A stretch of DNA of 64,000 nucleotides from Nocardia australiensis (GTDB taxonomy: Bacteria; Actinomycetota; Actinomycetes; Mycobacteriales; Mycobacteriaceae): NCBI RefSeq assembly GCF_020733705.1, contig NZ_JAJFZM010000005.1:124001-188000 (forward strand), given 5' to 3'. Position 1 is the first letter of the stretch. The number at the start of each line of letters is the position of its first letter. Of the stretch, positions 1 through 9,386 are shown one piece after another. Under the pieces are notes generated by a model. The model did no database searches. It had not been told where the DNA came from and saw only the letters and a program-made list of their open reading frames with translations. The translations under genes and the position numbers were made by a program.

Positions 1-1
1 G

Positions 2-948
2 ACGCGCTGGTCGCGTCGGGCGAAGACCGCGCAGGCGTTGGTGTTGCGGTCCAAAATCGTGCTGGCCTGTGCTGCGGGAGGTTCGAACAAGCAGGTGGCC
101 GCTGATCTGCGGGTGACCGAGAGCACTGTGGCCCGGTGGCGGCGCCGGTTCGTCGAGCAACGTCTCGCGGGCTTGGTCGACGAGCCCCGTCCCGGGCGGC
201 CGCCGTCGATCCTGCTCGATCAGGTCGAAGACGTGCTGATCACCACGCTGGAACTCTCGCCACCGAACGCCACGCACTGGACGAGGTCGTCGATGGCGAA
301 GCGAACTGGCTTGTCGCGCACGACGATCGGACGAATCTGGGGCAAGTTCGAGTTGAAACCACACCTGGTCGACGGGTTCAAGCTGTCGACCGATCCGCGA
401 TTCGTGGACAAGGTCGTCGACGTCGTCGGTCTCTACCACAATCCGCCGGAGCGGGCGGTCGTGTTGTGCGTGGACGAGAAATCCGGTATGCAGGCCCTCG
501 ACCGCTCGCAGCCGGTGCTACCGATGATGCCCGGCATGCCCGAACGTCGCAGCCATGACTATCAACGTCACGGCGTGAGTGAGGTGTTCGCAGCGTTCAA
601 CATCGCTGATGGCACCGTGATCTCGAAGCTCTACCCGCAGCACCGCGCCACCGAGTTCAAGAAGTTCCTGGTCGCGATCGACAAAGCCGTACCCACCGAG
701 TTGGACGTGCATCTGGTCTGCGACAACCTCGCCACCCACAAAACCCCGGCCATCAACGCCTGGCTCGCCAAACACCCCCGCTTCCACATGCACTTCACCC
801 CGACCGGATCCTCATGGATGAACCAGGCCGAACGCTGGTTCGGGTTCCTCACCGACCAACTCCTACGCCGCGGCGTCCACAAAAGCGTTGCCGCACTGGA
901 GAAAGACGTCCGCGCCTGGATCACCAACTGGAACGAGAACCCGAACCC
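2..948 (+). pseudogene. IS630-family transposase, cut by the window edge and broken at the 3' end
   Basis: The frame is already open at base 2 (TRWSRRAKTAQAL), so the gene begins outside the window. It shows the IS630 layout: an N-terminal helix-turn-helix (KQVAADLRVTESTVARWRRR) followed by a DDE catalytic core with CVDEKSG (first Asp), VCDNLATHK (second Asp) and SWMNQAERWF (Glu). Homology stops near NWNENPNP at about base 945, where an intact IS630 protein continues PF.W.KT. That sequence appears only in another frame (FIWRKTTE), so the end is frameshifted or replaced. The open frame then runs meaninglessly to 1816, antisense to the next gene. Probably inactive. Confidence 0.85.
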
Positions 949-954
949 TTCATA

Positions 955-1075
955 TGGCGCAAAACCACGGAGCCACCAACATCGCCGAAGCCTGCCGCAG
1001 CACCGCCCTCAGCGCCAACTGCGGCCTCCACCTCCTCAACCGGCAAAACTTCCCATCTCCAGGGCTCGACATAAC
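955..1075 (+). mobile_element. possible C-terminal scrap of another DDE transposase
   Basis: In a frame different from the IS630 gene, the residues HGATNIAEACRSTAL followed by GLHLLNRQNFP resemble the extreme C-terminus of ISAs1-type transposases, which often end with a ..GATNIA.A.R.. segment. The match is short and was judged by eye. If right, the IS630 copy is interrupted by the tail of an ISAs1 element at about base 950. Confidence 0.35.
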
Positions 1076-1090
1076 GAGACATCATCGGGG

Positions 1091-1320
1091 TTCACTCACG
1101 TTCGCCCGCCCCTGCCGTACCCGTTGTGGGGGTTGTTGGCGATCGCGATCCTGGCTACCGCCGCGGGGATGCGGTCGGTAGCCGGCGTCGCGACGTGGGT
1201 GAGGACCGCGCCGCAGGAGATCCTGGCCCAGTTGGAGATTTCGTTGCGACGGCCCCGCGAGAAGACGTTGCGCATGATCGTGGCCAGGATCGACGCCGAC
1301 GTATCGCAGCTCAGAGCTCC
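1091..1320 (+). mobile_element. ISAs1-family transposase, N-terminal fragment
   Basis: The translation from about 1091 reads FTHVRPPLPYPLWGLLAIAI, then AGMRSVAGVATWVRTAPQEI, RRPREKTLRMI and RIDADV. This is the conserved N-terminal domain of ISAs1-family transposases (hydrophobic ALLAIA..A...G.RS, then EWV..AP..., then RRP...TIRR...R.DAD). Nothing of the catalytic core follows. The antisense transporter gene begins at 1373. A matching internal fragment in the same orientation lies at 16052-16237, beyond the catabolic island. Confidence 0.65.
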
Positions 1321-1372
1321 AATCTCCGTTCACGGCCCGCCACTCACCCCACACCACCGTGAAAGCCCCGGG

Positions 1373-2728
1373 TTAGCTGTGCGCCACTGGAGTTTCACCG
1401 ATAGTCGCGGATTTCTCGTCATCGTCGAGCGAGACCCCTGCTGTCTCGCGAAGCGCATACACGCTCAGAGCGGCAACGACGGCAATCACTGCCATCATGA
1501 TGGACAGCCCCACACTCCCGTGCGCTGCGAGGATCGGCGCGGCGAGGATTGGAGGGATCGCGCCGCCGATCACGCTACCGATGTTGTACGACACTCCTGT
1601 CGCAGTGGAACGGTACGACGTGCGGAAGATCTCCGGGAGAAAGGCTGTCGTCGTTCCACTGGCGATACCCACCACGAACAGCGTGATCCCGACCGCAAGG
1701 ACCATCGCGGCCGCGCCGCCTGTGTCAGCGAGTGGGAACATAACGAATGCCCATACAATCGCAAATCCGTTGGCTGCGCCGATGACCTTTCGTCGCCCGA
1801 AATGATCGGCGAGTAGTGCACCGGCCACGCTGCCTACGATGTTGAAGAAGACGCCGATCAGGTTGATCGTCAGCATGGCGTTTCGGCTGAACCCGAGGTG
1901 CCCGGTTCCGTAATTCGTCAGGTATACAGCGCCCATGTAGAAGAAGGCGAGCCACATGATGACCGCACCAGAGGCGAGGATCACCTCACGCCACTGGTGT
2001 CGGAGCATCTCGCTGAACGGAGACTTCGCCGCCCTCGTTTCGGCCTGCCGCTGCGCGGCCGCGCGGAAGACCGGGGTCTCCGCAATGCCGAGTCGTACAA
2101 AGAGCCCGACAAGAACCAGCACGATACTGGCGATGAAAGGCAACCTCCAGCCCCAGTCGAGGAAGGTTTCTGTGCTCATCGACAACCCTGTGAGCAGGAA
2201 GGTCAGTGTTGCGAGGAGTAGTCCGGCCGAGGTACCCAATGTCGGAGACAACGCGAACAGCGCGCGTTTCTTCGTCGGCGCGTATTCGCCGACGAAGAGG
2301 GCGGCGCTAGCCCACTCACCCCCGATAGCGAAGCCCTGGACGAAACGAAGTACTACTAGGAGGATCGGTGCCCAGATGCCGATAGCTCGGCCATCGGGAA
2401 TCGCACCGATCGATACGGTTGCGATGCCCATCAGGAGAAGAGTAGCTATCAGCGTGGTTTTTCTTCCCACCCGGTCCCCGATGTGGCCGAAGACCACGCC
2501 GCCGACAGGACGAGCGATGAATGCTACTCCGAAGGTGGCAAATGAGGCAGCGGTCCCTGCTGCCGAGCCCAGTTCTGGAAAGAACACCTTTGGGAAGACC
2601 AGTGCGGCTGCCGTTCCATAGATGAAGAAGTCGTAGTACTCGACAGTTGTTCCGAGGAAGCCGGCTGTGACTACCCGGGCCAACCTCCTCGACGAGGGTT
2701 GCTGTGCATCATCGGTCAACTCTCCCAT
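1373..2728 (-). CDS. MFS transporter, metabolite:H+ symporter (MHS) family
   Basis: A 451-residue integral membrane protein with about 12 predicted hydrophobic segments. The MHS signature is clear: VEYYDFFIYGTAA in TM1, the loop motif GHIGDRVGRK between TM2 and TM3, and RFVQGFAIGGEW. The family imports organic and aromatic acids with protons (shikimate, phthalate and proline permeases are members). The ATG at 2728 is preceded by a GGAAAGG ribosome site. It diverges from the GntR gene and neighbours a Rieske dioxygenase operon, so uptake of the aromatic growth substrate is a reasonable inference. The substrate is not readable from sequence. Confidence 0.88.
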   Translation of the reverse strand: MGELTDDAQQPSSRRLARVVTAGFLGTTVEYYDFFIYGTAAALVFPKVFFPELGSAAGTAASFATFGVAFIARPVGGVVFGHIGDRVGRKTTLIATLLLMGIATVSIGAIPDGRAIGIWAPILLVVLRFVQGFAIGGEWASAALFVGEYAPTKKRALFALSPTLGTSAGLLLATLTFLLTGLSMSTETFLDWGWRLPFIASIVLVLVGLFVRLGIAETPVFRAAAQRQAETRAAKSPFSEMLRHQWREVILASGAVIMWLAFFYMGAVYLTNYGTGHLGFSRNAMLTINLIGVFFNIVGSVAGALLADHFGRRKVIGAANGFAIVWAFVMFPLADTGGAAAMVLAVGITLFVVGIASGTTTAFLPEIFRTSYRSTATGVSYNIGSVIGGAIPPILAAPILAAHGSVGLSIMMAVIAVVAALSVYALRETAGVSLDDDEKSATIGETPVAHS

Positions 2729-3233
2729 GATGGGCCTTTCCGGTTGTTGCAGGCTACGGCCGCCCTGACATTCGTGTGCCGCGGGTTGAACCTAGATGTG
2801 CTTGTCGTCACATCGCAGGTGCTTTTCCGGTGGCTGGAACGCAAACATTCACCGGCGATTTTGACGTGCGGGTTTTGTCGGGTGATGGCGTGGTTGTTCG
2901 CCCCGGCGGCGGTTGCTGCCTGGTGGTGTGCCCGGGTTCGACAGTTGGGGTCGCCGACTAGTTCACGTTTATATGGGTTGAGCTGCGGATCGGCGGGATC
3001 AAATCGAGTGGATTGGGTCCTGAGCTCGGGCTCGAAGGCTTTGCTGCCTACCAGCTCCTGAAGGCGGTCGACCTGGACCCATCCGTACTTGAAATTCACG
3101 ACCAACCAACCGAGGGCCGGTTCTCAACGAACCGGCCCTCGACTTCTGCCACCACGATTCGCGCCGAACACGTCGAGTTCCGGGGTTCGGAACATATGAA
3201 CACAACCATGCATGGAACAAATAGTGTCGCCGA
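2729..3233. promoter_or_regulatory. divergent intergenic region between the MHS transporter and the GntR regulator
   Basis: About 500 bases with no convincing gene. Short open frames on both strands have no recognisable domain. It must hold the promoters of both flanking genes. Two features stand out: a dyad GATGTG-8-CACATC at 2795-2814, a possible operator, and the strong inverted repeat at 3111-3141 listed separately. Confidence 0.4.
3111..3141. terminator. 12-bp perfect inverted repeat, terminator-like
   Basis: Arms CGAGGGCCGGTT and AACCGGCCCTCG are separated by 7 bases (CTCAACG), giving a strong GC hairpin on either strand. No U-run follows, which is usual in high-GC actinomycetes. It lies about 90 bases upstream of the GntR gene with no gene ending nearby, so it may be left over from a deleted gene or act as an attenuator or insulator. 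Confidence 0.55.
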
Positions 3234-3863
3234 ATGCCCGACGAACCAGCAGCAATTCGCGCCTACATCCTGACCAAGAGGCTTGTTCTGAACGGGGAAT
3301 TTCCAGGTGGTCATCTCCTGTCGGAAGGTGAGATCGCCGAACGTCTCGGAGTCAGCCGCACTCCGGTCCACGACGCGTTTCTACGTTTACAAGCTGAGGA
3401 ATTCTTGACACTTATCCCGAAGCGCGGCGCGGTCGTCAAGCCGGTGTCCCCGGGCGAGGCGGAGGACATCCTGGATGCGCGCGAGGCGATCGAGATCGCT
3501 GCGGTTCGTCGGTTGTTGCGGCGGCCAGAACTTGTCCCAGCTGCCATCACCGCACTGCGGGAGGCGCTGGACGCTCAGTGCGGACACGTCGATGACGGCG
3601 ACCTCACTGCTTTCGCAGAAGCAGATGAGACATTTCACCGGTCGATCGTTGCGGCTGGCCGCAACGCGCTGACAATTCGGTTCTATGCTTCGCTGGCCGA
3701 CCGGCAACGGCGGATGAGCGTGCACGCCCTCGGGCTGAGCCCGCAGCAGATACCCGAGGTGATTCGCCAGCACAGGGAACTGATCTCGACTATCGAGGCC
3801 GGCGACGCTGGCCACTTCGCACGCGCCCTGCGCTCACACCTCGACGGGACCCATCGGCGATGA
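3234..3863 (+). CDS. GntR-family transcriptional regulator (FadR/FCD subfamily)
   Basis: A 209-residue regulator. Residues 1-70 form the winged helix (LSEGEIAERLGVSRTPVHDAFLRL, with the family motif SRTPV). The helical FCD ligand domain follows: EAIEIAAVRRL, then FHRSIVAAGRN and the metal-binding-type HRELISTIEAGD near the C-terminus. In-frame TAG at 3222 limits the start to about 3234, which has only a weak ribosome site. The stop overlaps the next gene by four bases (ATGA), so the two are co-translated. FCD regulators commonly respond to carboxylates, which suits control of the flanking transporters or the dioxygenase operon. Confidence 0.9.
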   Translation: MPDEPAAIRAYILTKRLVLNGEFPGGHLLSEGEIAERLGVSRTPVHDAFLRLQAEEFLTLIPKRGAVVKPVSPGEAEDILDAREAIEIAAVRRLLRRPELVPAAITALREALDAQCGHVDDGDLTAFAEADETFHRSIVAAGRNALTIRFYASLADRQRRMSVHALGLSPQQIPEVIRQHRELISTIEAGDAGHFARALRSHLDGTHRR

Positions 3864-5026
3864 AAAACTCCTGGAAAGCGGCTGCGGCCGCAGTGTTCGT
3901 ATGTGGCTGGGGCGGCAACCAGTTCACCCCGCTTCTGGTGCTGTACCGGCAGTCCGGCCTGTCGGTCGTGACGGTGGACGCACTGCTGGGTGCGTACGTC
4001 GTCGGCCTCGTTCCAGGTCTTCTGCTAGCGGGGACGCTATCGGAACGGTATGGGCGTAAACCTGTGCTGATCACCGGTACCGTACTCGGCCTGCTGGCCA
4101 GTGTTCTGATTGCGACACACAGTGTTGGCTGGATCGCCGTCGGCCGATTCATGACGGGCCTTGCTGTGGCGACAGCGATGGCAGTCGGGTCGACTTGCAT
4201 CATGGAACTTTCGGTCGCGGCCGGAGCGGACCGGGGAACCGGAGCACGACGTGGAGCGCTGTGGCTCACACTGGGGTTCGGACTGGGGGCGGGGGTCGCT
4301 GGCGTGCTTGCTCAATGGGCGCCGTATCCCACTGCATTGCCTTACGTGGTACACATGGTTTTGGCGGTGGTTGCCCTATTCTATTTGTTCCGGCTGCCAG
4401 AGACGCGCACCAAGTCGGCTCAGCGCGGTACCGGTTTGCGTTTCGCACCTGCCCGCCACCCGCGATTTGTCCGAGTCATTATGCCGATGGCACCGTGGAT
4501 CTTCGGTTCGGCGGGAGTGGCATACGCGATCATGCCGCAGCTCGTCGGCGATAAGGTCGCCAATTGGGGTCTTATCTACTCGACGCTGCTGACCGTTTGC
4601 ACACTCGGAGCCGGCGCACTCGTCCAACCTTTCGCCAAGAACCTGGATCAGGCGACCAGCGCTAGAGCCGTCGTTTTCGCCATGGTGATCATGTCAGGCG
4701 GGCTCGCGGCGAGCGCAGTCGCGGCCGTGGATCGATCGCCGGTCGTCGCTTTGATTGCCGCGATTCTGCTCGGTTTGGCCTACGGGACTGCGATGGTGTC
4801 CGGGCTGATGGAAGTGCAGCGGCTGGCACGGCCACACGAGCTGGCCGCGTTGACCGGCGTGTACTACGCGCTGGCTTATGTGGGCTTCTTGCTACCCACG
4901 GTTCTGGCGCTACTTTCGGGGGTCGCGAGCTACCCCGTGCTACTAAGTTGTCTGGTCCTCGTGGCACTGGGAGGGACGGCAGTCATAGCGAAGAATTCTC
5001 GATACCATTTGCCGAGCGAGGTTTGA
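3860..5026 (+). CDS. MFS transporter (12-TM)
   Basis: A 388-residue hydrophobic protein with the MFS loop motif GTLSERYGRKPV after TM2 and about 12 hydrophobic segments. The ATG overlaps the GntR stop (ATGA), so it is translationally coupled to the regulator. The family includes drug exporters and solute importers. Context suggests export of a toxic aromatic intermediate or uptake of the substrate, but the sequence does not decide. A strong hairpin follows at 5032. Confidence 0.85.
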   Translation: MKNSWKAAAAAVFVCGWGGNQFTPLLVLYRQSGLSVVTVDALLGAYVVGLVPGLLLAGTLSERYGRKPVLITGTVLGLLASVLIATHSVGWIAVGRFMTGLAVATAMAVGSTCIMELSVAAGADRGTGARRGALWLTLGFGLGAGVAGVLAQWAPYPTALPYVVHMVLAVVALFYLFRLPETRTKSAQRGTGLRFAPARHPRFVRVIMPMAPWIFGSAGVAYAIMPQLVGDKVANWGLIYSTLLTVCTLGAGALVQPFAKNLDQATSARAVVFAMVIMSGGLAASAVAAVDRSPVVALIAAILLGLAYGTAMVSGLMEVQRLARPHELAALTGVYYALAYVGFLLPTVLALLSGVASYPVLLSCLVLVALGGTAVIAKNSRYHLPSEV

Positions 5027-5031
5027 ACGTC

Positions 5032-5066
5032 GAATGGGCCGATCTCCCTTGCAGATCGGCCCATTC
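5032..5066. terminator. bidirectional terminator hairpin
   Basis: A 14-bp perfect inverted repeat (GAATGGGCCGATCT / AGATCGGCCCATTC) with a 7-base loop. It sits between the convergent ends of the MFS gene (5026) and the ferredoxin reductase gene (5083), so it can terminate both. Confidence 0.85.
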
Positions 5067-5082
5067 ACCGCGCGAGCTGCGC

Positions 5083-6333
5083 TTAACTGTAGTTCTTTAG
5101 TTCTTTGCCAATCTTTCGAAGATCCACTTTCGGATCTGTCAAGTAGTCAGGCTCGAGTCGGGCACCCTGGGCGATAAGTCGCTTCGCCGCCCGCAGAACT
5201 CTGCCCTCATCGATGGCGGCGCACCCGACAAGAACCCCTTTCGTGTCCACACGGAACGCAACCCGAACAGCGCCCTCGTACTCTCTCACTACAGTGAAAC
5301 CAGGGATATTCATCGATCCGACAGCTTCTACGTGCACGCCGTACCGATCGCTCCAGAACCATGCCGGCGGTCGCTCGGCCGGGTGCTCGCCGACGATCCC
5401 GCACGCCGCAGCGGTTCCGCTGATAATTGCTGCCTCCCAATGCTCGCTACGCCGGCGCAGCGTGCCATCAGCGTCTCGGACCCTGATTCCGTCACCCGCA
5501 GCCCAGATAGCGGGGTTGGAGGTCTCGCCGGATGCGTTGACCTCGATACCGGTGTCGACCACGAGCTCCGCCGAGTCGGCCAAGGCCGTGTCCACTTCGA
5601 TTCCGATCGCAACCAGAACCATGTCAGCAGCTACCCGGCTGAACCCGCCCTGACGTTCGATATCAACCAGCAGGCTCTGCCCATCGGACACCACACGAGT
5701 GGGAGTGCCCACGATGATGTCGACCCCATTGGCGGCATGCATGCTATGCAGGGCCTCGGCTAGCTCCTCGCCGACTGCGGGTACCAAAGGAACGGGGATA
5801 GGATCGATCAAGGTGACTCTCGCCCCGGCCTTCGTCGCTGTAGCTGCAACCTCCGCGCCGATCAGGCCAGCGCCGACGATGACCAGCGCACAGCCTGGGC
5901 GCAACGCGGTGCGAATCAGATCGGCGTCCTCTCGCGTGCGCAGCGTCACCACCCCCGGCAGGTCACCGCCGGGGATCGCCAACCTGCGGGCTTGCCCACC
6001 CGTTGACAAGACCAACGCGTCGCTGGCCAACTCGCCGCCGGATGCCAGCATGACCGACCTACGGCTGGCGAAGAGCTTAACCGCGGAATCGTCGACGATC
6101 TCCACCGCGTTCTCGGCGAACCAATCCACCGGGGCAAGGTGGAGGGCGTCCGCATTCGCCTGACCGTCGAGATAAGCTTTGGACAGAGGCGGACGGTCGT
6201 AGGGGATGCCCTGCGGGTCGACGATGCGCAACACACCGTCGAAGCCGCGAGATCGAAGCTCACGGGCGACTGTGAAGCCCGCGAGCCCGCCCCCGACAAC
6301 AGTGACCGTGCGGATCGAGTCGGCGGAAGACAC
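5083..6333 (-). CDS. ferredoxin--NAD(P)+ reductase component of the aromatic-ring dioxygenase
   Basis: A 416-residue FAD/NAD(P)-binding oxidoreductase of the ring-hydroxylating dioxygenase reductase type. It has VTVVGGGLAGFTVARELRS (FAD Rossmann), YDRPPLSKAYL, LVIVGAGLIGAEVAATATKAG (NAD Rossmann) and IWAAGDGIRV near the C-terminus. The frame is open further upstream, but GTG at 6333 follows a perfect AAGGAGG site and starts where the family starts. It transfers electrons from NAD(P)H to the Rieske ferredoxin encoded upstream. It is the last gene of a five-gene minus-strand operon and ends at a strong hairpin. Confidence 0.92.
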   Translation of the reverse strand: MSSADSIRTVTVVGGGLAGFTVARELRSRGFDGVLRIVDPQGIPYDRPPLSKAYLDGQANADALHLAPVDWFAENAVEIVDDSAVKLFASRRSVMLASGGELASDALVLSTGGQARRLAIPGGDLPGVVTLRTREDADLIRTALRPGCALVIVGAGLIGAEVAATATKAGARVTLIDPIPVPLVPAVGEELAEALHSMHAANGVDIIVGTPTRVVSDGQSLLVDIERQGGFSRVAADMVLVAIGIEVDTALADSAELVVDTGIEVNASGETSNPAIWAAGDGIRVRDADGTLRRRSEHWEAAIISGTAAACGIVGEHPAERPPAWFWSDRYGVHVEAVGSMNIPGFTVVREYEGAVRVAFRVDTKGVLVGCAAIDEGRVLRAAKRLIAQGARLEPDYLTDPKVDLRKIGKELKNYS

Positions 6334-6380
6334 GAAACCTCCTTGTGAGTGATCTGGGTGCTGAATTGTGGGGGAGGTAT

Positions 6381-7169
6381 TCAGAGCATCGAACTGCCGC
6401 CATTGACGCTGAGTGTCTGACCGGTGATATACGATGCCTCCTCCGAGGCGAGGAAAGCGACGGTCGCAGCCACCTCGGCAACAGTGCCCGGCCGACGCAT
6501 CGGGATTGTCTCGCGCATCTGGTCTGTGAATGCGATCCAATCTGCCTGCTCGGTTTCGGACGCCGCCGCGATTCGCGCATCGGCCTCGGGTGTGGTGATC
6601 CATGCTGGCGCAACGACATTGACGGTGATGCCCTGTTCGGCGTACTCCCGAGCCAGCCCTGTCGCCAAGGCGTGCACGCCGCCCTTTGCCGCGTTGTAGA
6701 TGGCATGCCGGTACAGACCGTTACGGACGGATTCTGCGCCGACATTGACGATCCGTCCGTACCTGCTCGCGGCCATGACTGGTAGAGCCGCGAGGGTGCA
6801 GTACAAGGTTGTCCAGAGATTGCGGTCGATCGTCGCGCGCAGTGTCTGCTCGGTGTGCTCAGAGGTTCGGCGGATGACCCCACCCCCGGCGCAGTTGACC
6901 AGTATGTCGAGCCGTCCGAAACGTTCGGTTGCGGCGTCGACGAGCGCCGATGCGTCCGGACGATCACTCAGATCCCCGAGCACTGCGTGTACTCGGCCGG
7001 GTGCGCCGGCCTCCAGCTTGGCGCCGAGCACCCTCAGCCGGCCTTCGTCGAAATCACCAAGTACGACCTGAGAGCCTTCGGCCGCAAGTCTCTCAGCGAT
7101 TCCGAAGCCGATCGGGCTCGCACCGCCAGTGACGACGGCAACCCTGTTGATGAATCGTTCTCCGGTCAT
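6381..7169 (-). CDS. cis-dihydrodiol dehydrogenase, SDR family (BenD/CmtB-like)
   Basis: A 262-residue classical short-chain dehydrogenase: TGGASPIGFGIA (NAD-binding glycine motif), VNCAGGG, and catalytic Tyr/Lys in IYNAAKGG, ending SYITGQTLSVNGG. The segment RNLWTTLYCTLAALPVM resembles dihydroxycyclohexadiene-carboxylate dehydrogenases such as BenD. The ATG overlaps the ferredoxin stop (ATGA, 7166-7169), so the two are coupled. Predicted role: rearomatise the cis-diol made by the Rieske oxygenase to a catechol-type carboxylate with NAD+. Confidence 0.88.
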   Translation of the reverse strand: MTGERFINRVAVVTGGASPIGFGIAERLAAEGSQVVLGDFDEGRLRVLGAKLEAGAPGRVHAVLGDLSDRPDASALVDAATERFGRLDILVNCAGGGVIRRTSEHTEQTLRATIDRNLWTTLYCTLAALPVMAASRYGRIVNVGAESVRNGLYRHAIYNAAKGGVHALATGLAREYAEQGITVNVVAPAWITTPEADARIAAASETEQADWIAFTDQMRETIPMRRPGTVAEVAATVAFLASEEASYITGQTLSVNGGSSML

Positions 7170-7510
7170 GCCGACACATCCGCTGGGTAGATATACACCT
7201 TGCCGTCCTCGATCGTCGCCGCATAGCGCGCGAGGTTGACGGTCGCTGGGAAGCACAGTGCCTTACCGTTGCGGACGTCGAACCGGGCATTGTGCAGCGT
7301 GCAAGTGACTTCGAATCCATCGAGATCACCTTCCTCGCCCAGCGACCATTTTTCGTGTGTACAGGTGTCCGCGGTCGCGTAGAACTCGTTGCCGATCCTG
7401 TAAAGGGCAACGGGTTCGCCGTCGGTCCTGACGGTCATACTGTCGCCGTCATCGAGGTCGTCTACCTCGCAGGCGAACATCCGTTGTGTCACAGCAGATT
7501 CCTGACCCAT
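7166..7510 (-). CDS. Rieske [2Fe-2S] ferredoxin component
   Basis: A 114-residue Rieske ferredoxin. Cluster ligands are visible as C50-x-H52 (CTHEKW) and C70-x2-H73 (CTLHNARF). The ATG at 7510 follows a GAGAGGAG ribosome site; an ATG six codons upstream has none. It shuttles electrons from the reductase to the oxygenase alpha subunit. It lies between the oxygenase genes and the diol dehydrogenase in one operon. Confidence 0.93.
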   Translation of the reverse strand: MGQESAVTQRMFACEVDDLDDGDSMTVRTDGEPVALYRIGNEFYATADTCTHEKWSLGEEGDLDGFEVTCTLHNARFDVRNGKALCFPATVNLARYAATIEDGKVYIYPADVSA

Positions 7511-7549
7511 CGTGTTCTCTCCTCTCATTCTTGTGGCGTGTGGTCGGCC

Positions 7550-8071
7550 CTACAGGACGAAGGAGATCTTTCCCTGAGGATCCAACCGATCGTGTGCGAG
7601 AACACTTTTCTTTCGCCGGATCAGGAAACCCTCTGCAGCCGGCACAAGTTCGTAGTAGTGCCGGCCGACATACTGATCGAACTTTCCTGCTTTCATGCGC
7701 GAAACGATGAAGTTCGCCGCGACAAGTAACGACTGCTCGAGCCGATCAGTAATCCGTACGTTGCCGACGATTCGGCTGGTTTGTGAGTGCGGAAACTCTG
7801 CGTGTGCTTCGGGCTTCTTGAGCCGAATGATTCTTTGCTCGAGCATGGTCCGCCGGTCATGGATCAGCGACCAGGTCAGACCCGGGTCGGAGTTGGGGGA
7901 GTCGGTTGCCGGTACCTCATAGATGCAGTCGAGTGTGAACAGCTCCACCCATTCCTCGAGGCGCCAGTCATCGAGCAGTGCTGCCTCGAGGTAGAGGAAT
8001 TCCTCTACCTCGGAGCGCGTGATTGTGCTGACTGGTCGCACTGCAGTGATCACTGATTCTGTGGTCGTCAT
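7550..8071 (-). CDS. aromatic-ring-hydroxylating dioxygenase, beta subunit
   Basis: A 173-residue protein with the NTF2-like beta-subunit pattern: EEFLYLEAALLDDWRLEEW, then CIYEVPATDS, RRTMLEQRIIRL, SQTSRIVGNVRI and RRKKSVLAHD. It is structural in the alpha3beta3 oxygenase. Its AGGAGG ribosome site overlaps the end of the alpha-subunit gene, which stops only 4 bases before this ATG, so stoichiometric co-translation is likely. Confidence 0.93.
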   Translation of the reverse strand: MTTTESVITAVRPVSTITRSEVEEFLYLEAALLDDWRLEEWVELFTLDCIYEVPATDSPNSDPGLTWSLIHDRRTMLEQRIIRLKKPEAHAEFPHSQTSRIVGNVRITDRLEQSLLVAANFIVSRMKAGKFDQYVGRHYYELVPAAEGFLIRRKKSVLAHDRLDPQGKISFVL

Positions 8072-8075
8072 GCGC

Positions 8076-9386
8076 CTATGCCTCCTGGCTCTCGCGGGTT
8101 TCGAACGGGACGAGCTCGTCGACCTCGCATGGGAGCTGTTCGCCTGTCATGACGTAGTTCCATTGCCGCCACCACGCCCGCATCTGAAGTTCGTCGTTGG
8201 CAGCGGGCCGTGCCTTACCCATGCCCTTGGAGATGTCGGACAAAGGAACCTCTCGTCGGGTGCTGAATCCCCGCTGTGCCTGCTCGAGGGCTTCGACGTC
8301 GTCCGGCGTGGCTAGGCCCGCAGGGCCCCAGAAGGTGAGCGCGTTGTCGATGCGGTACTGCAGCGACTCCTGGTCCAAGCCACGCGGCGCGACATGCCAG
8401 CTGGTCACGTGCGTGCGATTGGGGCCCAGCGGCATGATGGTTCGGACGACCATGCCGAAGTTCAGATCGATGAGCACGAAGTTCGGGAAGAAGATCGAAT
8501 TGCGTGCAATGTTGAACAGTGCGGAGGCATACGACTCGCCGTGTTTGGCCACCGCCTTGCCTCGCAATTCGGCAAGGTTCTGCGCGACCTTCTCGTTGGC
8601 CAGCGGCAGACCGTTACCCGGGTAGAGCAGTGTTGCGTGTCCGTTGCCGAACTCAGTACCGACGCCGGCCGGGGGTATGCCGTTGATCGTGCCGTCGCCG
8701 AGCATCGGTGGAGTTTGCCCGAGCTCCATCATCATCTCGAAGTACGTGTGGTGTACCGACTTCGCGTGGTACCCGTCAACGCTGTTCTCTACGAGGAGTT
8801 TCCAGTTGGCGTTGATGGTGTAGTTGTGCGAGCCCTCGAGGATCTCGATGCCGTCCTCGGATTGGTCGACTGCCAGGTCCAGTAGATATGCGGAAGTTCC
8901 CAGCCATGTGCGCAGATCAGGTGCACTATCGGAGAAGTTCAAAAACCAGAAACCCCGGTACGAGTCGATCCGCGGTGACCGCAGTCCACCGTAGACGTCG
9001 GCCGGTGCGGTCGCGTAGTCCTCTCCGGCCGGGACATTGACCAATTCCCCCGAGTTGCGGTAGGCCCACCCGTGATAGAAGCAAGTGAAGATCTTCTGAT
9101 TGCCTCGCGGGTGCCGGCAGACCGAGGCACCGCGGTGCAGACAGGTATTGAGCAGTACCCGGACACTTCCGTGCCGATCGCGATTGAAGATCACCGAACG
9201 TCCTCCGACATCCCGGGTCCGGAAGTCGTTGTTGTTGGGGACTTCCGATTCATGACCCACATACAGCCAGGCATCGGCGAAGATCAGGTCGCGTTCCTTT
9301 TCGAAGATCTCCTGTGAGGTAAAAACCTCCCTGTCGATCTGGAACAGTGAATCCCTGCGGTTGTCGATTACGTATGGTGTGGGCAC
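8076..9386 (-). CDS. aromatic-ring-hydroxylating dioxygenase, Rieske oxygenase alpha subunit
   Basis: A 436-residue terminal oxygenase. Rieske ligands C82/H84 (CLHRGASVC) and C102/H105 (CFYHGWAY) are present. The mononuclear iron site is in VENSVDGYHAKSVHHTYFE (Asp204, His207, His212 or 213). GTG at 9386 is preceded by AGGGAGT at proper spacing; an ATG 18 bases upstream lacks a ribosome site, so the start is a judgement. The operon order alpha, beta, ferredoxin, diol dehydrogenase, reductase gives a complete three-component dioxygenase. A carboxylated aromatic such as p-cumate is inferred from the downstream decarboxylase and hydrolase, not from this sequence. Confidence 0.92.
   Translation of the reverse strand: MPTPYVIDNRRDSLFQIDREVFTSQEIFEKERDLIFADAWLYVGHESEVPNNNDFRTRDVGGRSVIFNRDRHGSVRVLLNTCLHRGASVCRHPRGNQKIFTCFYHGWAYRNSGELVNVPAGEDYATAPADVYGGLRSPRIDSYRGFWFLNFSDSAPDLRTWLGTSAYLLDLAVDQSEDGIEILEGSHNYTINANWKLLVENSVDGYHAKSVHHTYFEMMMELGQTPPMLGDGTINGIPPAGVGTEFGNGHATLLYPGNGLPLANEKVAQNLAELRGKAVAKHGESYASALFNIARNSIFFPNFVLIDLNFGMVVRTIMPLGPNRTHVTSWHVAPRGLDQESLQYRIDNALTFWGPAGLATPDDVEALEQAQRGFSTRREVPLSDISKGMGKARPAANDELQMRAWWRQWNYVMTGEQLPCEVDELVPFETRESQEA

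Noticed and set aside
38..1816. 592-codon open frame as one large protein
   Set aside because: Only the part up to about 945 is IS630 transposase. After that the frame runs through another transposase fragment and then antisense to the MHS transporter gene.
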